Of a stretch of 50,934 nucleotides of DNA, positions 44,294 through 50,934 are shown one piece after another. The first letter of the stretch is position 1. Every line of letters begins with the position of its first letter. The stretch is taken from contig CAKZON010000103.1 of NCBI GenBank assembly GCA_937136425.1, forward strand, positions 1 to 50,934, read 5' to 3'. The position numbers and the translations under genes were made by a program. The stretch comes from an uncultured Crocinitomix sp. GTDB lineage: Bacteria; Bacteroidota; Bacteroidia; Flavobacteriales_D; Crocinitomicaceae. Under the pieces are notes generated by a model. The model worked only from the letters and a program-made list of their open reading frames with translations, was not told the origin of the DNA and did not search any database.

Positions 44294-44941
44294 ATGCCTT
44301 TAATTTCCCCATCATTGCTCGCAAGTGATTTCGCAAACCTACAAAGCGAAGTTGAAATGATTAATAATAGTACAGCAGACTGGTTTCATGTAGATGTAAT
44401 GGACGGTAGTTTTGTACCTAACATCTCATTTGGTTTACCATCTGTTAAGGCGGTTGCTAAACATGCAACAAAACCTTTGGATGTTCACTTAATGATTGTT
44501 AATCCAGATCAATATATTAAAGCCTTTAAGGCTGCTGGTGCCGCATATTTAACGGTGCATTATGAAGCTTGTACACATTTACATAGAACCATTCAAGCTA
44601 TTAAAGCAGAAGGAATGAAAGCCGGGGTAGCGTTAAACCCTCACACTCCTGTCAATGTTTTAGAAGAGGTTATTAATGATTTAGATTTGGTCTTAATCAT
44701 GTCTGTTAATCCTGGATTTGGAGGACAAAGCTTTATTGAAGCCGCTGTTGAAAAAACAAGGAAATTAAAAGCACTCATAACTGAAAAAGGTGCCAACACC
44801 TTAATTGAAATTGACGGCGGTGTAAATACTGAAACTGGCGCACGATTAGTTGAAGCTGGTGCTGATGCATTAGTTGCAGGTAGTTTCGTTTTCAAATCTG
44901 AAAACCCTGCTTCTACTATTGCTGATTTAAAGGCATTGTAG
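44294..44941 (+). CDS. rpe: ribulose-phosphate 3-epimerase
   Basis: Rpe interconverts ribulose 5-phosphate and xylulose 5-phosphate in the pentose phosphate pathway. The 215 residues are the usual size for this TIM barrel. Motifs are SPSLLASDFANL, WFHVDVMDGSFVPNISFG (metal-site His and Asp), LDVHLMIVNPDQY, IMSVNPGFGGQSFI and EIDGGVN, with the phosphate-binding end DALVAGSFVF. It is downstream of serA in the same direction with a 72-base gap, and may be part of that transcription unit. Confidence 0.97.
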   Translation: MPLISPSLLASDFANLQSEVEMINNSTADWFHVDVMDGSFVPNISFGLPSVKAVAKHATKPLDVHLMIVNPDQYIKAFKAAGAAYLTVHYEACTHLHRTIQAIKAEGMKAGVALNPHTPVNVLEEVINDLDLVLIMSVNPGFGGQSFIEAAVEKTRKLKALITEKGANTLIEIDGGVNTETGARLVEAGADALVAGSFVFKSENPASTIADLKAL

Positions 44942-45046
44942 ACGGTATTTAGTCTGTTGACGGCTATATAGAATTGAAGTTGTGTTGTCGTCACTACATC
45001 AATGTCTTTTCATTTAATGAACGTAGTTTATTGAATCCAAAAGTCA

Positions 45047-45094
45047 AGTTCACTCATTGAAAAGCTGAGTTCACTCATTTGAGCTGAGTTCATA
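45047..45094 (+). repeat. three phased direct repeats upstream of the four-cysteine protein gene
   Basis: AGTTCACTCATT occurs at 45047-45058 and 45068-45079 (21 bases apart), and a partial copy AGTTCATA starts about 19-20 bases later. The period is about two turns of DNA, so the sites lie on one face and could be binding sites for a regulator. The gene starts 35 bases further on. Confidence 0.5.
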
Positions 45095-45129
45095 CCTTTT
45101 ATTTTTAACGATTTTCGTTTCTTAAAGGT

Positions 45130-45996
45130 ATGAAACCTAACTATTTTTCTATTCCTAACCCATGTTCCGCAGATTGGAATAAAATGACACCAACCGAACA
45201 GGGCGCTTTTTGTAAACAATGTAATAAAGAGGTTATTGACTTATATCCTGTTCCTTCTGATCAGATAAAAGAAACAATAGCAGCTAAAAACAATCCTTGT
45301 ATTAGAATTCTACAAAGTCAAATTGATGAAATGAATTTTGCAGAATGGTTTCGATCATTGGCGCTAACTAAACAACTACGCTACCTATTTTTATTTACAC
45401 TGCTATTAGTGTTTCAAAATAAAAGTCAAGCACAAGAAACGGACACAACCTTTATTCCATATTCCAATGAATATTTGGATGAATTAGCATTAGAAAAACC
45501 TGATTCTACAGAATTTGCAGAAATAGATAATGAAGAGAATCAAAATATTGATAGCATTTCAACCACAATTTTCCCTGGTGTTGAAATTGGTTCATGGGAT
45601 GTTGTCCACCCCATTCAAGGTGAGGGCTGGATGGGAGTTCCACCAATTATTTATGAAGACTTTGTACGATTTGATGTAGCAGTTGTGGGAGGTTACATTC
45701 TCACAGAAATTCCTGAAGCCCCTCCTATAAAAAATCAAATCATACTTGACGAAAACACCTATGAATTTACAATTATTGAAAAGGAACTTCATTTTATATA
45801 TAAGTCAATTAAAAACCAAAAAATTCGAATTAAAATCACCCATGAAAATGGAGAAGTTGTTTATTTTGCTCCTCTGGAAATCGGCATTGGCGAAAACAGT
45901 GTGATTTATCCAATTCAGGATTTTGAATTTGGGCATTACACAATTGTTTTAGAAACAGAAAAACATAATGGATCAACAAAAGTGATTTATTTATAA
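45130..45996 (+). CDS. protein with N-terminal four-cysteine motif and membrane segment
   Basis: This 288-residue protein starts IPNPCSADWNKMTPTEQG followed by AFCKQCNKEVIDL, giving Cys12, Cys28, Cys31 and Cys57. This N-terminal pattern (PC..DW..M, FC..C...V) recurs in Bacteroidota membrane proteins and might bind a metal, though I cannot name a tested function. A short hydrophobic segment (84-96) followed by KSQAQ comes next, so the cysteine part should be cytoplasmic and the rest extracytoplasmic. The remaining 190 residues are acidic at first, then beta-rich, ending with a sandwich-like region (HENGEVVYFAPLEIGIGEN). The start at 45130 keeps the whole cysteine motif. Confidence 0.77.
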   Translation: MKPNYFSIPNPCSADWNKMTPTEQGAFCKQCNKEVIDLYPVPSDQIKETIAAKNNPCIRILQSQIDEMNFAEWFRSLALTKQLRYLFLFTLLLVFQNKSQAQETDTTFIPYSNEYLDELALEKPDSTEFAEIDNEENQNIDSISTTIFPGVEIGSWDVVHPIQGEGWMGVPPIIYEDFVRFDVAVVGGYILTEIPEAPPIKNQIILDENTYEFTIIEKELHFIYKSIKNQKIRIKITHENGEVVYFAPLEIGIGENSVIYPIQDFEFGHYTIVLETEKHNGSTKVIYL

Positions 45997-46034
45997 TCAT
46001 TTTTTCCAACTATTTAAATTTTAAAAAAAATCTT

Positions 46035-46805
46035 CTAATTCTGTTTTTTGTGAAATCGTCTAACTTGTATTCTATTCCTAAAGTAAGCTCGAATCATAAA
46101 AAAACTCATTATAATTAATGATAGACTTCCTATATAACTTTCAGCTTGACCTCCATTATATGGAATACTATTAATCAACATCCCAAGCCCTGTGACAAAA
46201 AACAAAACTCCAATACCTACAAGAAAGATAGCTTGGAACAAAGCATTACGATCACTTTCGACACTGATGTTTTTAACATCATTAATGTCATGTTTAAAAG
46301 TAACTCCCTCTTGTATTTTCTTTACTATTTCTTCTACCTCTTCTTCTTCAGGATCATAATCATATTTAATTATTGCTAATATTGAAATAGACTGCCCAAC
46401 TTTAAACGATTTTAAATTGATTTCAACACTGTTATTATCAATTGACATTTTTTTTATTGGAGAATTGTCATTAACATCAATCAATTCGAAATCATCATCA
46501 AGAATTAATTTTAAAAATTGACCATCTTTCTTTAGAAACCTTATATCTCTATTTCCTACATTATCTAAATAAAATTCAACAAACAAAACTTCCGAACCTT
46601 CATCTATCAAATTCTCTCCATTTACTCGTATATCCAAATTACTAAATGATGCCAAACTTTTATGTGTAATTGGAAATATACTACCAACCTCAAAAAGTAT
46701 TTTTTTTCTTCCACTATATCGAACTGCTAAATACACGCTTATTATAGCTGTTACTACAATACTCGAAATCCATTGAAAAGTTTGATCAATTAAGATATCA
46801 TACAT
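46035..46805 (-). CDS. membrane protein of unknown function
   Basis: This 256-residue protein has a first membrane helix at about 11-29, a soluble beta-rich region with a Glu-rich stretch (YDPEEEEVEEIVKKI) near 150-170, and two further helices at about 196-216 and 226-244. I recognise no family. It is convergent with the four-cysteine protein gene, with 38 bases between. Its link to the downstream peroxidase operon, whose genes also lie on the minus strand 180 bases away, is unclear. Confidence 0.7.
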   Translation of the reverse strand: MYDILIDQTFQWISSIVVTAIISVYLAVRYSGRKKILFEVGSIFPITHKSLASFSNLDIRVNGENLIDEGSEVLFVEFYLDNVGNRDIRFLKKDGQFLKLILDDDFELIDVNDNSPIKKMSIDNNSVEINLKSFKVGQSISILAIIKYDYDPEEEEVEEIVKKIQEGVTFKHDINDVKNISVESDRNALFQAIFLVGIGVLFFVTGLGMLINSIPYNGGQAESYIGSLSLIIMSFFMIRAYFRNRIQVRRFHKKQN

Positions 46806-46984
46806 TATTCTCTAATCTTTTGGGTTAAAATCCTATACAAGATATGATAATTTATGATTTGGATTCACTTAATTGATTATTAAAAATTGCACTGTTATTT
46901 GCAAGGAATTTAGATTACATTCAAATATTAATCAAAGCACATACAGCTATTTTAAATCATACGCACAATTTAACTGGATTAAAA

Positions 46985-48409
46985 CTATATTGTCGTCAAA
47001 TAATTCAGAACAGACATTGAAGGAAAGAAAAAGTACTCCCCGCCCTTTATCGTGACAAAGCGCTCCCAACTGTCAATAAATTGATTTGTAGGTTCTGCCT
47101 GAATTGTAAACTGACCATTTTCTGCATTAGGATCACCTTCAGCCGGAACTCCAATTATAATATCAATATCATTTGACAAATTACGGAGCTGATTATTGTT
47201 ACTCCATGCATGTTGAATAAATTCAAATTGCAGCTGTAAATTGGTATTAAAACAAATGAAATGTAATCCTTCTTCGCCTTTTTCTTCACCATTTTTAGGT
47301 GGTAATTGATAATTTCTTCCTCTCCTAATAATTCGGTGTCTACGGCTTATTTTGAGTGATTGCTTAGGGTTATACCATCTAAATGCATCTCTCGGGTTGT
47401 TACGGCGCAAATGCGACCCAAAAGGACATTTTAATCCATCAGGATCATGCTCGGCATATCCAAAATCATCATTAGAAGGGTTTCCTCCGGGGTCCTTGTC
47501 TGGAAAAAGAGCTAATGAAGCGCCACTTGGCCAACGCCCAATACACTTTGAAGCCAACTTTACTTTAGCATCTTCATTAATTGTTCCATCCTCATTCTTA
47601 GTTTTGTCTTCCATATAAGACCAAAACTTATCCACATGTTGCTCTATTTGGCGGTAAACCATAAACGAACCATTTTTACCTAAATCTTTCTTTTCACTTC
47701 CTTCTGGATCATTAGACAAAAGAGAGATATTACCTTGATTTTTTTCCAATAAAGGTGAAAAAGGATATTGGTCATGTTCGTTTTTATAACCTAGTAAAAA
47801 CTCTCCCGTTTCTACAATATCATTATCTGGTCCAGAACGCCCACTACCTTTAACTACAGGTTGTGATATCCCATCATGAAAACCAAAAGGTTCTTTATTA
47901 TCTTCACGCAAATGCCCTTTCATTTCGGTCGTTATTTCCAGGGCGCCTGAACTCTCAATAATCGCACGTTCTGCTGCCATAAAAGTATCCAAGGCTTCAT
48001 CTGTTTTTGAATGGAAGATGAGCACTATGTGCAAATCTTTCTTGTGATCTCCACCCCAACGCCAATTCTCTGGTGCATTTTCAGCATAATCGCCAAGGAT
48101 TCTACTTCTGTCTTCTGTTACCATTCCTTCTCTAAACGGTACAGGAAAAGCCATTATATTTTCTTTTTCTAAACCCAATGCAGCTAATCCAACAGATGTG
48201 AATGCTAGATGCAACGTTTCTTCAGGATGGGTTGTTAAATCTGCAGAATCAACTTTAGGAAGCGTATCCTTGATCCATTTTTTTGCTCCTGCAGCGTCTT
48301 TTACTTTTAATAAAAAATAAGCGGTTTGGTATAATTTACCATATCCTCGAATGATCATTCCTTGAATGTCATCTAAATCGAGTGTTTTTGGATTATCTAC
48401 AATTGCCAT
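46985..48409 (-). CDS. DyP-type heme peroxidase
   Basis: This 474-residue protein is a dye-decolourising peroxidase, which uses hydrogen peroxide and heme to oxidise bulky substrates. The family motif GXXDG is GFHDG at 176-180, with catalytic Asp179. The stretch CPFGSHLRRNNPRDAF near 328-343 carries the proximal heme His333 and a conserved Arg. The N-terminus (LDLDDIQGMIIRGYG) has the start common to this branch. It has no signal peptide or Tat motif, so it should be cytoplasmic. It is the last gene of a set with a P450 and a membrane protein, 21 bases after the preceding stop. The native substrate is unknown. Confidence 0.93.
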   Translation of the reverse strand: MAIVDNPKTLDLDDIQGMIIRGYGKLYQTAYFLLKVKDAAGAKKWIKDTLPKVDSADLTTHPEETLHLAFTSVGLAALGLEKENIMAFPVPFREGMVTEDRSRILGDYAENAPENWRWGGDHKKDLHIVLIFHSKTDEALDTFMAAERAIIESSGALEITTEMKGHLREDNKEPFGFHDGISQPVVKGSGRSGPDNDIVETGEFLLGYKNEHDQYPFSPLLEKNQGNISLLSNDPEGSEKKDLGKNGSFMVYRQIEQHVDKFWSYMEDKTKNEDGTINEDAKVKLASKCIGRWPSGASLALFPDKDPGGNPSNDDFGYAEHDPDGLKCPFGSHLRRNNPRDAFRWYNPKQSLKISRRHRIIRRGRNYQLPPKNGEEKGEEGLHFICFNTNLQLQFEFIQHAWSNNNQLRNLSNDIDIIIGVPAEGDPNAENGQFTIQAEPTNQFIDSWERFVTIKGGEYFFFPSMSVLNYLTTI

Positions 48410-48430
48410 ATTAATTTCTTTTTAGGTTCT

Positions 48431-49675
48431 TTAAATTCTTCTTAATAGTTCTTTAATTTCTTTGTCGCTCAAATTTCCAGAATTGAACAATGATGCGCGC
48501 AAATGCGAATTACTGACAATTTGCTGCAATCCTGTCCATGGATAAGCCGAGTACCATATAGGAGTTGGAACTTGTGTCAATCGTCCCCATCCCATAAATT
48601 CCGAAATTTCATAGGCTCCTTTTCCAAACACATAAAATGTTCTTGGATATCCTATTGACGCTCCATAAATGGCATTTAATCCCCAACCACTATTATCCAC
48701 AAAATCACCTAAATACTCATCAAAGCTTCCGTCAAAATTACTGAAGAATACAAATCGAGAACCATCATCAATAAACACCCAACGGGCAAAATGAATAGTT
48801 GGTGTACCTAATAATTGTCCGCCAACAAACCAGTTAGCAGAAGTGAAACTTGCAAACCATAGAAAAAATCTTAGTCCTACTTTTCTCAAACCACCTTTAG
48901 TCTCAAAAACCTGCGAAAGTTGATTTTGATAAATTTTATCCTCTTGGGTCTTGAGTGGCGCCATATGCGCTGGAGGAATTTGATTAACATTCTTACCAAA
49001 CGGCTTAGCTTTCTTTTCATAGAAAAAGTGAATAATAACCACATAAATAGCCAATAGCGGTAATATTAGAAGCAAGAGAAGCACAAAGAAGAACATTTTA
49101 ACAAAACGTTTTCGTGGTAAATGATATTTTTCCTTAGCCCATGCAAAATCAGGATCTTCTGCCACATGCTTTTTAATTGCCGCATACGCTTCCTTTGAAG
49201 TTTTCCATTGACTTCCATTTGCTTTTACAAATTGTTGCAAAGCGCGCTGCATCTCTACTTCATTATTAATTTGACTTACCGAACGGTTAGGTGCACCAAC
49301 ATAAAAGCCAGGTGTTTTTTGCTTATGCTTCATTAAATAAGCAAGGCGCGTTGCTCTTGTTCTATTATTCTCTTCTGGATAATCTTTACAATGTGTTAGT
49401 ATTTTATCTAAACCATCAGGCAATTTATCTACCAAATCATTAATATGTTTCTCCTCCGTTCCGTCAACATTAGCAGCATAAACCAAACTGGCTCCGTACT
49501 TTTCATTTGCCGGAACTACAATCCATCTAGCAAAGTGAACATCTGGAATTTTACTAAATGAAAAAAAACTATCGTTAGGGTTAGGATTTCCTCCTGAATT
49601 AAGCACTTCCGTAACCGCATCAACCTGATCCGGCAGGACGTATATTTGAAAAAAAACAGCGTTTTGTTTTGTCAT
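48431..49675 (-). CDS. membrane-anchored protein with duplicated HFARW domain, unknown function
   Basis: The 414-residue protein consists of two related halves. Each has the motif HFARW: VHFARW at 46-51 and IHFARW at 294-299. Each is followed by a beta strand, a DG turn, and a stretch with LVD or DFVD (DGTEEKHINDLVD and DGSFDEYLGDFVD). One strong membrane helix lies between them at about 192-218, with basic residues on the N-terminal side and a shorter hydrophobic stretch near 268-280. There is no signal peptide. I recognise no named family. It sits between P450 and DyP genes with gaps of 21-23 bases. Sequence pattern suggests a ferredoxin-like fold, but that is inference. Confidence 0.8.
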   Translation of the reverse strand: MTKQNAVFFQIYVLPDQVDAVTEVLNSGGNPNPNDSFFSFSKIPDVHFARWIVVPANEKYGASLVYAANVDGTEEKHINDLVDKLPDGLDKILTHCKDYPEENNRTRATRLAYLMKHKQKTPGFYVGAPNRSVSQINNEVEMQRALQQFVKANGSQWKTSKEAYAAIKKHVAEDPDFAWAKEKYHLPRKRFVKMFFFVLLLLLILPLLAIYVVIIHFFYEKKAKPFGKNVNQIPPAHMAPLKTQEDKIYQNQLSQVFETKGGLRKVGLRFFLWFASFTSANWFVGGQLLGTPTIHFARWVFIDDGSRFVFFSNFDGSFDEYLGDFVDNSGWGLNAIYGASIGYPRTFYVFGKGAYEISEFMGWGRLTQVPTPIWYSAYPWTGLQQIVSNSHLRASLFNSGNLSDKEIKELLRRI

Positions 49676-49698
49676 TTTATTAAAGATTTCTTGTGAAA

Positions 49699-50934
49699 TT
49701 ATTTATTACCAAATTCAACCATATAATTATTAGGGAATGGTCCGTCTTTTAATCCTGCTCCTCTTGACACACTTCCTTTTGCCAATCGCACATTCTCTAA
49801 GCGCAATACAGCAGCTACTAATTCTGGAATAGTAACAGAATTAATATATTTCCCATAGCACTCATGCAAACCAAAGCCCCAATTCATATATCTGGAACCT
49901 CTTGTGGGATCGAATTTTTTAGGTTCAGGAAAGTTTTCAGGATCAAACATTGCTCCTGAGGTTAGCACCATCATTTTTCGGTTTCCTTTGATGGAGTACT
50001 TCTTTTTCTTTCCGTTAATAATTTGCTTAGTTTCACTAAATCGTAAAACACCAGGTTGAACAGGATTAAATCGTAATGCTTCATAAACATAACCTTTTAC
50101 TCTATCCATATCATATGCTTTTGAAGCCTCAATAGCTCCTTTTAATTGATCTGGCCGTTTAAAAAGTTCCTGCAAGGCAAAAACGACTGCTTTACTTGTT
50201 GTTTCTTGTATTCCAGTTAATAATCCTCCAATATTTCGCCGAATTACGTCATCATCTACCCAATGGTATTCTTCTTTTTGAGCTAAAATAATTAGACGAT
50301 TCAACAAATTATCGCCAATTTCTTCACCATTAGCTAGGGCTTTTTTTCGTTCTGTAATTAAGCCCCGAACCCAAGTTGTTCTTGCTTTACCAGAATCAAC
50401 TGCCAATTTGTGTTTGGCTTCGTTATCTGAAAAATTCAAAAACAAATCATAAAACATGGAACGTTGCCACCTTTTCATTTCAGATTCTACAGGAGCAGGA
50501 ACACCAAAATAATAGCCCAATAAACCAATAAGCACTTTATAATTTAAGGTTTGAACCACGTCCATTTTACCATAAGGCTGCACTTGTAGTAAAACTGCAT
50601 CCGCATTTTCACGAACATATTTTCTGATCATTTCTAGATCATCTTTATGTGTTGATTTTCGCACATAATTTCGTTCACGATCAAATTGCGGATTCGAACG
50701 ATCCATTCCTAAGAAAAAAGCCCCCTTTTGATTGGACATTTTCTTTGCATTAATTTCTTCAACCGTAAATACTTCAATTTTAGAATCCATTATTGCCGCT
50801 GCTGGCATTTCACCTTCTTCTGCTCGGGCTGCAACCACAATCTCAGCCGCGCCTGCTTCAGCATTTTCTGCACTCAATACTTGGATGGTCAAATTTTTCA
50901 TAATTTCCACTGTAACCGTATCCCCGACAGCAAC
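49699..50934 (-). CDS. cytochrome P450 (5' end possibly outside window)
   Basis: This is a heme monooxygenase-fold protein. The I-helix motif is GIQETT (233-238, counted from a GTG at 50910), where a Gly usual in AGxETT is Ile. The ExxR motif is EALR at 277-280, and the heme loop is WGFGLHECYG with Cys351 as ligand; Trp stands where Phe is usual. The reading frame remains open past this GTG for eight more codons to the window edge (through VAVGDTVT), so the real start may lie outside and this could be the C-terminal part of a larger protein. The first 60 residues are Ala/Glu rich and do not look like a normal P450 start. It heads the set with the HFARW protein and DyP peroxidase genes. Confidence 0.9.
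   Translation of the reverse strand, partial: VAVGDTVTVEIMKNLTIQVLSAENAEAGAAEIVVAARAEEGEMPAAAIMDSKIEVFTVEEINAKKMSNQKGAFFLGMDRSNPQFDRERNYVRKSTHKDDLEMIRKYVRENADAVLLQVQPYGKMDVVQTLNYKVLIGLLGYYFGVPAPVESEMKRWQRSMFYDLFLNFSDNEAKHKLAVDSGKARTTWVRGLITERKKALANGEEIGDNLLNRLIILAQKEEYHWVDDDVIRRNIGGLLTGIQETTSKAVVFALQELFKRPDQLKGAIEASKAYDMDRVKGYVYEALRFNPVQPGVLRFSETKQIINGKKKKYSIKGNRKMMVLTSGAMFDPENFPEPKKFDPTRGSRYMNWGFGLHECYGKYINSVTIPELVAAVLRLENVRLAKGSVSRGAGLKDGPFPNNYMVEFGNK

Noticed and set aside
45028..45219. Minus-strand open frame across the direct repeats
   Set aside because: It overlaps the start of the four-cysteine protein gene, and its repeats are only those of the DNA.
1..50934. CRISPR arrays, tRNA, rRNA, insertion sequences or prophage
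   Set aside because: I saw no spaced repeats of array type, no cloverleaf or rRNA-like sequence, and no transposase, integrase or phage gene.

Overview
The window looks like chromosome from a low-GC marine or aquatic member of the Bacteroidota, most likely a flavobacterium-like lineage. Several signs agree. Sec signal peptides end in AQ, GQ or SQ. Type IX secretion (T9SS) sorting domains of both kinds are present, with PKD and CUB modules. A PorP/SprF-like protein is encoded, the SecDF is fused, and promoters carry the Bacteroidota -7 box TAnnTTTG. I found no tRNA, rRNA, CRISPR array, insertion sequence or phage gene.

Layout. 1-3733 (mostly minus strand): an ABC ATPase cut by the window edge, a small lipoprotein with a PhoX-like (DUF839) lipoprotein, and malate dehydrogenase. 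4090-6049: an ECF sigma factor overlapping a gene for a membrane protein that resembles an anti-sigma factor but carries PKD domains and a T9SS-type C-terminal domain outside the membrane. 6219-6602: a lone SiaC-like phosphoprotein. 6759-21959: four consecutive secreted thermolysin-family (M4) metalloproteases, each with intact zinc ligands but a different C-terminal domain set; the last carries four copies of an exactly 76-residue cysteine module present once in its neighbour. 22087-28041: gcvT, secDF, tatA and a calcium/sodium antiporter. 28098-35633: a lipoprotein hydrolase, two small membrane proteins, a coiled-coil lipoprotein, an M61 peptidase, an LtaS-like sulfatase and a lipid kinase. 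35705-41067: a PorP/SprF-like protein, two large secreted proteins without recognised domains, a small membrane protein and an Imm11-like lipoprotein, the last two converging on five CTAGT repeats. 41081-44941: lgt, serC, serA and rpe. 45130-46805: a protein with an N-terminal four-cysteine motif and a membrane protein. 46985-50934 (minus): a three-gene set of cytochrome P450, an internally duplicated membrane protein with two HFARW motifs, and a DyP-type peroxidase.

How the parts may work together. Envelope biogenesis and export dominate: SecDF and TatA, Lgt for lipoproteins, T9SS substrates and a SprF-like factor. The sigma/anti-sigma pair upstream of the protease array could link the state of the secretion or surface system to transcription, but that is inference. 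The P450-HFARW-DyP set is the best candidate for a poorly described system: two heme oxidative enzymes bracket a membrane protein in one apparent operon.

The most interesting points are the T9SS-type domain on an anti-sigma-like protein, the protease array with exact 228-bp repeats, the oxidative heme operon, three genes whose ATG lies 3-4 nt after a perfect -7 box (probable leaderless mRNAs), and the all-frame-stop CTAGT repeat between convergent genes.
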